Source of the DNA: Caprimulgus europaeus
Lineage: Eukaryota > Chordata > Aves > Caprimulgiformes > Caprimulgidae
Assembly: GCA_907165065.1 (NCBI GenBank)
Contig: OU015525.1
Location: forward strand, 50,973,537 to 51,037,536
Reading direction: 5' to 3'
Length of the DNA: 64,000 nt
The position numbers and the translations under genes were made by a program. The notes beneath the pieces were generated by a model. The model saw only the letters and a program-made list of their open reading frames with translations. It was not told the DNA's origin and did no database searches. Shown here piece after piece: positions 12,338-24,535 of this stretch; position 1 is the stretch's first letter; each line of letters starts with the position of its first letter.

Positions 12338-15300
12338 GCCAAACCGGCGAGGTTTCACACCCCCCTCACAGTAGCTCCCCGGGGAGCGTGGGAAACCAGG
12401 CACCAGCCAGGCAGAGGCAGAGAAGCTTGATGTAATATTAAATGACATCTTATGTCAAAACATAATGGTACTTTCATTCTAACGCTTCTGAGAGTTCAGC
12501 GGACAAAATGCCATACTAACAATTTAGTCTGATCTTTCCCCTTCCCTGGGATGCTGCTGAAGTGGAGGGCAGGAGACACGACTGCTCCTTTGACTGTAGC
12601 AAGCAGGAATGACTACAGGGGCTTTTAAGCAAGGCGGACAGAGGAGGAGAGGCTTCCTAATCTGACAGCCAGGGCCTTATTGTATGAGGCAGTGCATGTG
12701 TCTATCAACACATCTGTCAAGCTAACTTGTACCAACTATTTTTCTTGGTTTCTGCTAATCAAAACACACAGCTCTTCACTGTTAGCATACTTGTGCAGAA
12801 ATTGCTGACAAAGTAATGGCAGCAGCACTGCTTCATGCAGACTGCACGTTTGGGTGTCTGACTCAATGGGATGCTGATTGCAAAGGGCTCAGTGCCCTGT
12901 AGAATCAGGTGCGAGAATGTCACCTCTGCCATGTCACTTAACGTGTTAGAGCTCCAGGACATTTTGAGGAAATTCCCAAGAAATAAAAGGAATCTAGGAT
13001 ATCAATGTAAACAGCACCTGAGAGGCATGTGGTTTATTTTTGAGTGTTGTTAGATATGTCTAACAGCATACTCTCAAGCAAAAATAGCACCTTCTTTCTC
13101 ACAAGACACCAGTGTATCTCTTTCAAAACTGTCACCAGCAATAAGCACAGCGTGACAACTTTCTGATGGGAAACAACTCTGAAGTAGGTACAGAAAAGCC
13201 AGAGATCAATTAGACACATCTGAGCACTCGCAACCTTATAGTTAATAGCATGCAGTACGGAGCAGAGTATAATAGCAGCTGGCTACAGATGCAGTCTTGC
13301 AGTTTGAATAAAGTTCAAGAGGAGCTCAGGAGTAATGCTGGTGTGTGCTGCAATCCCACAGCAGGGCTGGGAAAGTCCACTAGCAGGTATTTCCACCTAT
13401 TTTATCTTCCCCTTCCTTCTTCTGATGGCTTCTTACCCAAAATTTTAATTTCTCCAAGTTTTCCTCTATTACTTCTTTACATGGAAACAATGGTAAAAAG
13501 TGCTGAAAATACAATTCTTATTTTCCTTCCAAGACATTAATTTCACAGGTAATTTTGTCAAAAGTTGAACAGCCCATAATTCCGCCTAGGTGTTTTGGCA
13601 GCAACTTGATGTTACCAAACATCATTATGTGTCCAGCTAGTTTACAGGGAAATAAATAAAAAATCCCCAGGTGTTGCTTACAGTGTAGCCAATGTTTTTC
13701 ATTCCATTTGCAAATATAACATGCTGTTCAGCCCACACACCTATTTTATAGATCTAATGAAAAATAGAGAGCAAAATTTAGACATAATGGTGACCACACC
13801 ACTCTCAATGTACCTCTGTAAAATACAGAGATTGGTCAAACAGGTATTGCTCCAAGCATGTAAATTCAATATATGAAGAAACGTGAAGAATTTTAATTGT
13901 ACTAGATAGGAAAAACCCATAACTAAGAGAAAATAGATTGCCTACATACAAGCACACAGCTGGAATGACTTTAGTCCCCAAGGCACAGCTAAGAGGCCTC
14001 TTTAGGGGTTTGGATTAGAAGGAGAAGTGCCTTGAGCCAGGCACAGCAGGACAGGTTGGAGAAGGGCAGCTCCAAACTCACAGACCTGAATGGCTCTTGC
14101 AGCTTCTAAGTAAGTCAGCACAGGGGACACAGATCCATTAACTTTTTGGATCTTGCTATTACTGCCCAACACTGACAGATTTGTCAGGGTGCGCCAACTA
14201 TTTTCCATCTTTAGGAAGACTGGCAGTTTTAAATTCATGGTTTAGGTATATCAGCAATAAATCTCATTTATCACTGATCCCTTTTACACTGCAAGAAGCA
14301 GAAGCTACTGACAGAGGAGGGACGCAACTGCTGGCACACAGGCACCTTGACAGCTCATGAGCACCTTGACATTCCTCTGCAATGGCACTACTGCACACAG
14401 GCCAGCTTTTATGTATTTATCAAGACTTCAGTTCCCTGCTAACTGCCCCAGTACCCTGAGTACTACTGGAAAAGAAAAGGAAAGAAAGACAAAGAAACCC
14501 TTAGACAGGTAGTCCCTTCACAAGCAGCCCTTTATGCATGGGACAGAAGACCCAAAGCAAACCCAGGACCCCTGAGGCTGCCAGGCTCTCTCTGCCACTC
14601 AGGGCTAACCCCAGGAGAGGACAGGCTCAGTCCCCTTCCACCTTACTGGCCATTGCAATTAAAAAGGTCTCTCCAAATGAAATTTCTTGGCCTAAAATGA
14701 ACTGCCACATGGGTACCGCCATTCAGTGGGGATTTAATTACCCCAGGACATATGTAGGCAAAATCCTCATCTGATAAATATGGCCAGATCAGTGAACTGG
14801 AAGCAACATGCCCGACTTTCCTCTGGCTTTGTGAGTATCAGTGGCTCTGTGACTTTTTATTAAGCCATATGATTACACGCTGCAGGCATACATATGAAAG
14901 AATGCCTAGGGAGGGATGTGTCTTGTGGCACCTGAAATCCCTCACTGATCATTTACAAACCATAAAGAAAAGTTGACAAATTCCTAAAGCTTAGAATTAT
15001 TTGGGTTTTTTTGTTAGGGGCTTAAGGTTTGTGTGGATATAGCACACCACCAGACTGATGCTAGACATTTTTTTTGTGCATGTTATTATAGATGTGAACA
15101 ATGGTCTGGATTTATCCAGAGATAAGCACTAAAATTATTTCGTCTGGGCAGTGTTAATGAATAAGTGCTATTCCTGAATTCTCACAAAATTCCAAGCCAT
15201 GAGTTTTGCTTACCATGATCATATTTGAACTGTTATTTATAGGCAGAAAAAAAAATATTTTTAAAACCTTTTTTCTGAAAGAGTTTTCTATCTCAAAGTT

Positions 15301-15686
15301 TTAATGTTTCACTGTAAACCATTCATAAGGCTTTTATCAACTGTTACACTCCTAAAACTCCACAGTTGTATTCTATCAAAGCTGGAGAAATAATATATAG
15401 CTTCTCACTGTATAAAATACTATAAACAATACATAGTGAGAAAACAGTTATTAAATAGATCTAGTTCAGCTGCTCCCAAGCCACACATCAAGGGAAAAAA
15501 AAATTATCATATTCTTCAAATATTTTTAAAACAGGGCTTTTTTTCCCCTCACTTTTTTTCAGCATGGCAGATTTCATTACCAGGTGGCAGGATGATTCAT
15601 CCATATCTGGTCCAGAAATTCCTAGATTTAATTCTTACACCTGGAATGATGCTCAGGAGTTAGCTTGTCGTAACTGCCCACAAGGC

Positions 15687-15785
15687 ATGTCCCCGTAAGG
15701 GACATCCTGACCCAGTTATCTCCTGCATACCCTATGGAAGATACCTAAAAAAGTGCCCACCTTACTTGAGGGGGCCCCCAAGTAA
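15687..15785. repeat. Two neighbouring inverted repeats in intron 2
   Basis: The first (15687-15705) has arms ATGTCCC and GGGACAT around a 5-base loop. The second (15762-15785) is TTACTT-GA-GGGGG directly followed by CCCCC-AAGTAA, a near-perfect palindrome broken only by the GA bulge. They lie 56 bases apart and may mark an unrecognised old element. Confidence 0.7.
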
Positions 15786-16748
15786 TGTTTATCCCTCCTT
15801 TCCTGTCAGCTGTTGGCCTACAGGGGAAGGCCAGAGGACAGTGCCTTGTTGCACACTGGAGATGCCTGGGGGCATGAGGAACTGTCCCCTATTGATGGCG
15901 CAGCCCCGTGGCAGGGGAGTGGGAAGGTGAAGGCAGGGAGGATCCCGACTCATGATCTAGAGCAGGGGGGTGACCGTAGCATGGGTGCTACTATGGAGGA
16001 CAGGCTTATAGCCTGCAATTCTGGCTGAGTTTGCCAAGGGCAAGGGTATTTATCTCACACAAGCTGTTTAGTCTTGTACTTATCTATAGTGTACTGGCCC
16101 CATCTTTTGATTCCTTGTGAGGTTCATCTTCACCAGCAGGGCTTTCAGCTCATTTCTTCGAAGCTTGTTTTCTAAAACATTACAAATGTTCTTCACAACA
16201 GTTTAAAGACCATCCCCTTTGGCAGTTCAGAGACTTTGCTTTCAGCTGATCCATATTGTACTGTGGCTTTAAACTATACAATTAATAACTTCATATTGAA
16301 ATTTCTACATTAAATACTCTATTCAGTAAAGTACAGGTTTTAAGTTCTAAAACATTAAGATAATGAAACAAAATTAACTACGATCTCTATATCTACTACC
16401 TGGGAATGCCACAAGTTAGGAAGATCAGATCTGTGACCTCAGAGTCCATTAATGCCCTTCAATTCCCTTGCCTGTGGTCATGCCCAGAGCCTGAATCTCA
16501 GAGGAAAGAGTCAAAACCCTGCCGTAAAGAGATCTCATCCTGCTACCTACAATCTAGAAACTAGTCTGAGCTCTCAAGCTTGAGATTTAGCATCCCAAAA
16601 GTGTGTAATATGGAGAAGCAAGTTTTGCCCTTTCCTCATTTGTAAAGTAAGGTGTGTGGGGGGTGGTGCAAACCAATGACACTGATTGATGGAAGAGTTA
16701 ACTTTGGTGGCAATCTGGTAGAGGAAAACCAGTGGAGAGACATAGCTT

Positions 16749-16767
16749 GTTATCTGGAACAGATAAC
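16749..16767. promoter_or_regulatory. Inverted pair of GATA motifs
   Basis: GTTATCT and AGATAAC form perfect 7-base arms around a 5-base spacer, giving two facing GATA-factor sites in COLEC12 intron 2. Binding is inferred from the motif only. Confidence 0.35.
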
Positions 16768-19111
16768 TTCAAAGTTACTGCCTGAGCAGTGACTGATGAT
16801 GAAGTAACAGTGATAAGAAACACGCATCCTCATGTGCTTTCTCATTGCACCAATCTGGAGGCATTGCAGCTGAGCATTGCACTTCTGGCAGCATCCCTGC
16901 ACATCTGTAGCATCCATTGAGAAGTGAACAGCATCAGTCAGCTGGAAAGAGCACTTTCCCCAATCTCCCTGACCCCCTGCAGCAAATTTGTCCCAAGCTC
17001 AAAAAAGAAAAAAATGCTGGTGTGTTATTTTCCTAGCATCTTGTAGTTGTCTGCATCTGTATTCATTTTTCTTTAATGTTAGTGTGTTATGCTTAATATG
17101 TTTGGCTTAATATGACCAGTTAACTTCTGCTGACTAAAAAACTAAGTAGCATGAAAAATTCTATGAAATTAGTTTATCTGAGGAGGAGGGACAGAAAGAT
17201 TCAGAAAAAGAGGAAGCAGGGTAGCATGTGTTCAGTCCTCTTTTCAAAAGTTTCTTCCTCAAAATGAGAATTGTTGGAAAATGCCTCTCTCCCTCCCTCT
17301 CTCTGCAGATCTCTTCCTTCCTTGAACCAAACTACAGGCTCCAGCAACAAGGCAGCTAATAATAAACTCTCCAGCTGAACTCTAGGAAAGCAGTTTGGTT
17401 AAGGCTTAGCCTGCCAAGTGCTGACCAACACATGTTCCCAGCTGCCAGCAGTGACTCACCACAAACCATAGTTTTTACAAACCAGTTGTGCTTTAGCCAT
17501 CTCCCCCTCAGAGCATGTTTTGCTCCAAACAAGGCCTCCCACTTCCAAATGATGGAGTCAAAAGCACTTGAATCACTGTCCTCCTACCATGTCTCATGTC
17601 AACGGGGCATACAGGGACTACTCCGGTCACAATATATTAACACAGCTCCTTACACCATGGCTCCTGAAACAAAAATCCCTCCGCTGTTGTTATTGCAGCC
17701 CACTCCAGCAGGCTGTACACGAACAGTGCTGGGATTTCTACAGTGCCAGCCAGCAGGCAGGACAGGACTCCTTTCAAAGTGACCTTTTTATCAAAGGTCT
17801 GTATAACAAAACAACAAAACTTGATTATTGATTCTTGCAATATGGGCTTCCCCCTGTATCACCTTCTCATACCAGTTAGGACACAGGACCAAGAGGGAAC
17901 ACCAGTTGGAATAGCAGGCAGAACATTTCCGACCCGTCAGGCAGGAGCTTGAACTACTTGGTTGCATTTTGGCCCCAAAAGCAACCTCTAGTGCTTCACT
18001 GGAAATGCCAACCCAGCTGGACAGTGAATTGGGAGTTTTTAAAAGACGTGCACGTCACCTTACTGAATGGAGGAGTCTGGTGCCAGGTGAAGCAGCCAGC
18101 GCTGCTGAAGGCACATGGCTCCCACTCCCTCCAGAGGTTGCTCAGAGGCTGCCTGGAAATGCAGCAGGCACTGCAGAAGTGGGAACATGTCGAGCTGGGT
18201 TTTCTGAGGGAGGGGAAATAATCCCTTTAGGGGCCACAAAAGCATGAGCACTTGCAGGCAAACAGCACGCATGCTGATGCAGCAATATATGGAAACCAGG
18301 CCAGCCTAGCTGCTCCCTGTGCTGCCCCAAAGATGAGGAAGTGGGTATGGGAGGAAGTTTGGACTCAGAAATGGTGTGGACAAAGAAGGCTTCTTGGATC
18401 AGGACATGACTGAATTACACAACTCTCACCAGTGCCAATGCTATGGCTTCGAGGCCCCATTCCTGCTTTTGATGAGGCTCTTGTAAAGCAAGGAAGAGTT
18501 TGAGATGGTTTGGAGTTTAACTCTCAAGTACTGCAGACATCTGGGACACCCCCCTGACCACAGTGATGTTATTTCCAAGAAGGAGAAGGTGATTATGGTT
18601 GTTTTCTAAGGGTGGAACTACCCTGCCTCCTCCCTTTGTGGTGAAATCTCCTCCTCTTGCCACACCAGACTGCTGGTCCTCTCCTCCCTTCCCACTGCCC
18701 CACCAAGCACAGCAGCACAAGCATTTCTGGAAAAGCTCAGATAAACCTTACATTTCTAAGGGGAGAAATAACTCACATTGGTAGCACCACATTACCCAGG
18801 AGAAAGAAAGAAATGAAAGCAGGTTAACATGCACAAATCCCATCATGTCACAACAGTGCACTTACTATTAGGATAGTAAGGATAGTGGGGTACCCACTCC
18901 TCGCTAAAACCTTTCACAGTATAGTGCAAGAGCATGATGACCAGGGATAGCTAGGTAGTGGGCAACACAGAGGGACACTATTTTTGTAGGTGTTAATGAG
19001 TCCTAATATTTTTTTTACTCAGCTGGAGGTGACAGAAACGAACAGTTAATATTTCTTCCTATTTATCAAGATATTTTTTTTCTTTTTTGCTATTCCAGGG
19101 TCTAATCCAGG

Positions 19112-19128
19112 AAAAAAAAAAAAAAAAA
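19112..19128. repeat. A17 homopolymer followed by a GAAA repeat
   Basis: A run of 17 A is followed by GAAAGAAAGAG. It could be the tail of a decayed retroposon, but no body is recognised upstream. Confidence 0.75.
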
Positions 19129-20330
19129 GAAAGAAAGAGTAGGAAAGACCCCATGTGCAGTCTTATGGCAGGACTTTCCAAGCCACAGATGCTGCCTCTG
19201 TGGTTGTCTGACCCATCCAAAATAAAGCACAACAGCAGGGAGCGGTGGAGTAGTTCAGGGGGTAGAAGAGGTCATGCGAATGTGATCCCCACCTCCTGAA
19301 CACTTCATCTCCTTACGCTGCCTCCCCCTGCTTCTTTTGGGATGGAAGGAATTGTTGACTTTTTATTTTTTATTTTCAGCCTGCCTTTCCTATCTGTTTG
19401 CCAAGTGGGGATGTTGAAAGTGACTCTTGTTGCAGCCGCTTTCCCAGGAGAGAAAAAACAAGGTGAACTTTAATCCCAGTGGCTTACAGTTGAAAAAGCA
19501 GCCAGCAGCTTGGGTGATGAGCCCCTTTGGCTGCTCCAAGACAGAGTTGGCACTGTGGGAGCTCAAAGGCCACCGTGCCACCTCCTTGTGTCCAGAGGCA
19601 CAGGAGTCAGCCTGCACTGGGTGAAGCTGTTGTCTGCAGAGACTGAAAAGCTTCCCTGAGGGAAAGAGAGCAAAAGAGCCATGAAAAGAGGAGCCTCAAA
19701 AGCTGTTGTCACTCGCACAGAGATACGTGGCTCTGCCTTCTTCACTTGAGAAGGTCATTTTCAGTGAAAAGCCATCAAAAAAAGGAAAGGAAGTGGAAAA
19801 AGGGAAAGAAAGTGACCAACTGTTTTAGTAAATTTTGACAACAGAATACATTAATATCATATACTTTTACTTCTTTTTTGAGAGAAGTACACAGCATATG
19901 ACCCGGTCCAGCTGTCAATACAACCTCCACCAGCTTGCAGGAGGTTCCATGCCACCATTCTCAGGTATACCTACAAACCTCACTGCACATCAGTCTGTGG
20001 GCTAAAGGAAAGCCCAGCTGGGCAGAGGACATATAAGAGGCATGGACATCAATTTCTGTGGCGGTATGGGCTTCATTTCCATAATGTAAATGATCAGATA
20101 ATGAAACCAATCACTTCTTGTTTCTGAACAGCGCTGATGTGTTATGTTTGCCAAGAACATAAAACAACTTGAAAAATCACACCCTACTCTGGGCAGATAT
20201 CAGAGTGAAGCAGATAACAGGGCTGTACCTGTATGTTTTGATGATGCCAGCAAGGGAGGTTTCCATAGCAAGTGTTTGACTTACCCTAAGCACCACACAA
20301 TAGCAAGCTGAAAGATCTGCTGCCACTTAC

Positions 20331-20381
20331 CAAACCTCTTGTAGCCAAAGGACTGCACCTCCTCTTCCTCTGCAAAATCGT
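20331..20381 (-). CDS. COLEC12: COLEC12 coding exon 2 (cytoplasmic tail)
   Basis: This 51-base exon on the minus strand is preceded by a TTTCTTTCTTTCTCCAG-type acceptor and followed by a perfect GTAAGT donor. After exon 1 it gives MKDDFAEEEEVQSFGYKRFG, which I recognise as the conserved start of collectin-12. The peptide is the intracellular tail. It has an acidic cluster (residues 7-10, EEEE) and a tyrosine motif YKRF (residues 16-19) of the YxxPhi type, known in this receptor as an endocytosis signal. The exon starts in phase 1 and ends in phase 1, with the last G beginning a Gly codon, so skipping it would keep the frame but remove the whole tail. The transmembrane helix follows on the next exon, outside the window. 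No broken residues are seen. Confidence 0.95.
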
Positions 20382-23156
20382 CTGGAGAAAGAAAGAAAGA
20401 CATAGCAATAGATTACTACTACCACTGGAAAAAGATGGGAAGAAGTTTTTAGAGATGCACATTTATAAATTCATGTACTTGAAAGATTAATCAATTTGAA
20501 AGTCATGTTACTGATCTTGCCCTCTGTTGCTCATATCCCACCTCTGTCTCCAGGTAGAAAAGACAGTTCAGAGCCTTTCTCCTAAACCAGCAAAAATCCA
20601 GATTACAAATGGTTTATCACATTGGCAGCTATCCTGAGGCTTGCTTGGCCACCTAAGTATAGGCCAGAACAGACATGACCCTCATCATGATGATGGCCAC
20701 AACTGGCACCAGCATGCTGCTTGGGCAGGCTTGCCTGGATCACAGCACTCACTCCAGCCCTCTGCCTGTGCTGTCCAGGCTGTCAGGCGCAGGTTATAAA
20801 TGCACCAGCTGGGCCATTTGCACAAAGTGCTACACGTGGCTGTGCAGAGTAACGAGAGGCGAGTCAGAGGAGACAGCTGCCTGTCCACCCACCACTGCCC
20901 ACAGGCACTAGCTTGGCCTGAAGAGGCAACATCCAATACAAAATGGGAAACAGAACTGACAAACTCAAACAGATGAGAAAAATAAAAACCATTTAAGCCC
21001 TTTTACTTGCAACTTCACCAGCTAGCAAACAGTAAAATGCTAATAATCACAATTTATTTTGTCAGAAGCTTAATTTCTTTCCACTTCCTTCCAGCAGCAA
21101 AGGAAAAGGCTGGCATCAGCAGAAGAAATACACCCACGACTTCTTTTTAAAAAAAAGGATATGTTTGCGTTCATGTGCTCAGCCTCCTTCTACCAGCACA
21201 ACCCCTCTTTCTGCAGAGTCGGGAAGGCGAGAGCCCTGCCTTATCACCAGCACCAGGCTACTGACTGCCAGGGAGAGCAGCACAGCCCAGGCTGCTCATC
21301 TCCCACTCCCCTACTTCCCGAGGGAGAGAGCAGACCCATTCCCCCTCCCACAAGCAACAGTTAATGGGGGAAGCCTCTGCAGGGCTCTCCTTAAACAGGA
21401 CCTAGGACACAGCTTCCCAGGCGCTGGCCGGTGGTCCACAGCTCTCCGCTGCGCTGAGGAACCACATCACCTTTGCCACGTTTCTGAGCAAAAGTACACA
21501 GGCAAACCTGCCTCTGCCCTGCGAAAAACAGTGCCCAGGACTGATGGTAATCCCCAGACTCTGACACCCGGGTACTCCTGGGCTTTTGATTCCATCACAG
21601 CGGTGAGAGGCACACTCAGCACCCCAGCGAGCTTCAGCGGCTGCTTGCCACCTTGTGCCACCCTTCCAGCACGGGATGCTGAGGCAGCTCATTTACTTGC
21701 AACCTCTCCATCCAGGCCTTTCCCTGACACGAAGGGAGAAGGAAAGAGAAGTTGAAAGGCCAGTCAAGGAATTCACCAGAAGGAAACATGTAATGAGCAG
21801 CAGTGGAAAAGCAGGCTCAAAGCAGATAAACAGACATGACAGTGAGAGGTCTGTGCTCAGTTAGACCTTTGTTGTCCACAAACTTACTGCACACGAAGAG
21901 GCTGCTCTGCATCATGAGACTGGGATTACTGGTGCCGCAGCTAACTTGGGCCAAAACAGAGCCTTGGGGGGATGAATTCACAGGTGAAATAAAGATACAG
22001 TCCTCATCCAGGCTCAACAAAGCCTAAATCATATGGGATAGCAACAAACATGACCTGTGCCTCCTTCTGACCTGCAAGGTGCCACCCACTAAAGTCTGAG
22101 GGACACGTTGCCTGAAGCAGCAAAGGAGCCTATGAAATGCATCATTTTGCAGAATGTCACCCATTACTTGGACAGCACTTTTGATAAAAGAGCTCAAAAC
22201 TCATATTCTTCACCAGATAACACATACTTTGCTCACTGCCAGAGGTGTTCCTGTCTGTATCTTAACCTAGACCCCCAGTTCAGAGGTGCATTTAAGAAAT
22301 GGAGGAACCAGTGGACACTCCTTAGGCAAAACAAACACATCCTGGTTTTGAAAGCAGAAAGAATCCTTTAAAAAAACAAACCAAACAAACCCTCACAATT
22401 GTACCAAATGTTATCTGAAGACAAGGTCACCCAACAAAACGTGACAAATACTAATAAACCATAAACAGTCAGCAACCAAGCTTCTCATCCCAGCAGTGCA
22501 CTATTCAGGAAAAATCTTCCACTATTGCACAAAAGATAAAACATTGCACAAAAAAAGATATCGGCTCCAGAGCCCTCAGCTTCCTGCCCTCTCCGGCTAT
22601 CGGAGCCGTAACAATCACCTCCTTTGTTTCTCAGAAGCGTAACCTAGCTTATCCGATCCATATCTGATGTGTGCAGCACGGCCGTGTTTAAATCCTGTGG
22701 CTTCATCCTAACAACGTATCTCCAACACCTTCCTCCTGGGCTGCCAGTCTCTTCCTCAGTGGTTTGGTTTTTCACGCTTAGCCCAACGGCATTGCCCTCT
22801 GGCCAATGTGTTTGAAATTTGCAACTTATATACATCTACTGTATATATATAAAAATACCTTTAAATACACATTTATGTACTTTTAAAATACATACATATA
22901 CTTTTTAATATTTGCAACACTGCACACTATGCTTGCTAGGGATTAATACATTTTTTTAGCTTTTAATACTGTATAATTATTCATTAATCTCCTAATTTTG
23001 AAGAGTGCTTGTGGCTCTTGAAACAGAAAAGTGGAGACAGGCAAGGACAGTTTTGGTGACCTGGCTCTCTTCTCACTAAAATCTAAAACATCAGAGAAAA
23101 ACTTTTTCAATCCCTGTGAGTTGATCTAGCAAGAGGCAGCAATGTATTTTAGGGGA

Positions 23157-23198
23157 AGTTTATTAAAATTATTCAACAGTTTATTAAAATTATTCAAG
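23157..23198. repeat. 21-base tandem duplication, two copies
   Basis: Units 23157-23177 and 23178-23198 begin AGTTTATTAAAATTATTCAA and differ only in the last base. It appears to be a recent local duplication inside COLEC12 intron 1. Confidence 0.9.
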
Positions 23199-24065
23199 TT
23201 CAGTGGTCTTTCAGTCACAACTGCCACTTAACCACTTTGCTCAAATCATGTGCAAATACTAAATTTTATTATATTAACTGTAATGTGACAAGTTTAACGA
23301 AAATAAAGACTGGAAAAAGCAATTAATAAAAAAAAGTTAGACTAAATGTTCAGAAATGAAAAGTACTGCATTCTTTGGAAAAAGAGACTTCCTAGTCTAC
23401 TGAAAGTCCTACTTGAAAAGAAGTCTGTGTTTGAAATATTAAAAAATGAATTTGACAAACAAGCCTATAAATTGAAGTCCAAGGCAAAGCCCTGTGTCCC
23501 TGCCTGATGCCCCCATGCCTTTCGGGCAGTATTGTGCTTACTGAAGGTGCCAGAAACTTGTCCCTCAGCTCCTTGTTCCAGTGCTGAAAATACTAAAGTT
23601 TTGTCATAAAGTTTTACAAAAATCTCAAAACTTTGTGATACCTTTGAATCAGGGAAAGATAAAAGAACCCAAATTTCCATTGAAAAGAGAATAGCTTTTC
23701 TAGAGAAAACTATGAAAATGTTATCTGTGGTGAATTACAAAGGTTAAGAAAATACACAGCAAACAGGAAAGCAAATAGTAAGAAAACCTCCAGCATGTTT
23801 ATGGGCCTTATGCTTTTAAAGCAGTATCAGAAATTGGCGTGGAAGAAATTCAGGAGTTTTGAGCACTGGTGGCTGATATTACAAAAGGAAATTTTGCATT
23901 TTAACATCAGTGGTGCTGATATGCTGCATATACTTGAGTAGGGCTGCAACAGGTGTAAGGGGCTTTTGTTTGACATTGTGAAAGCCGTAAGTTGGAAATA
24001 TTTTACTTTAGTTTAAATACAACCCTTCTTGGTTACAAAGAGGATTGGAATGAATGCAATAATTC

Positions 24066-24095
24066 CATTACATATATATATACATTTATATATAA
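24066..24095. repeat. TA-rich simple repeat
   Basis: Alternating T and A (CATATATATATACATTTATA) for about 30 bases. Confidence 0.7.
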
Positions 24096-24506
24096 GCAAA
24101 GCTTATTTCCTGGGTGAAAAATGTGATGGGCAGACTCTTCCTTAAAGCATATAATAAAGCAGAATCTGTTGTTATGTAATTAGCCCTTTAGTGCTGGAAA
24201 GACCAGTCACAACTTTGTTATAAGCTGGTCACTGAGCTCTTGGCTGTGAGCTGAAAGAGAGGAAATTGAGAATAAGAAAGATGAAGAAACAAGAAAAGCT
24301 GGTTAAAATGTGATTTCTTACTCCACTGACTTCTACTGATCTCTGGCAGAAGGAAGGTTCATAAAAAAAGGTGAACTTTGGGCAGAACAGAAATACGTGT
24401 GAGCAAACAATTGCATTTAACCATCTAGAGGAAGGACCACGGGAGGTCTCCTGTTTCATCAGGTTTACAGGAGTCTCCTTAGAGGCTACAACAGATTGTC
24501 AAGCGG

Positions 24507-24535
24507 AGCAAACCACTAAAAATGAGTGGTTTGCT
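24507..24535. repeat. Perfect 11-base inverted repeat (hairpin)
   Basis: The arms AGCAAACCACT and AGTGGTTTGCT flank the 7-base loop AAAAATG. The stem is perfect in DNA or in RNA of either strand. It is located in COLEC12 intron 1. Confidence 0.85.

Larger units (their letters stand above)
11257..20330. other. COLEC12 intron 2, part nearest exon 2
   Basis: Intronic sequence. It holds a short 12-base-period repeat at 12294-12337, two palindromic segments at 15687-15705 and 15762-15785, a pyrimidine tract at 17285-17305, a paired GATA inverted repeat at 16749-16767, and an A17 tract at 19112-19128. No exon-like sequence of COLEC12 or any other gene was recognised. Confidence 0.55.

Noticed and set aside
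12124-12342. Asp-Pro/Trp-Thr repeat peptides on the minus strand
   Set aside because: They are caused by the 12-base tandem repeat at 12294-12337 being read in several frames.
1-20330. Search for COLEC12 exon 3 (Cys-rich juxtamembrane and transmembrane segment)
   Set aside because: No minus-strand stretch with the expected peptide and splice sites was found, so it is assumed to lie beyond the left edge.
21165-21755. 196-codon plus-strand open frame
   Set aside because: It starts at a TTG, lies in a G+C-richer intron patch, has no family resemblance or splice support, and several competing frames overlap it.
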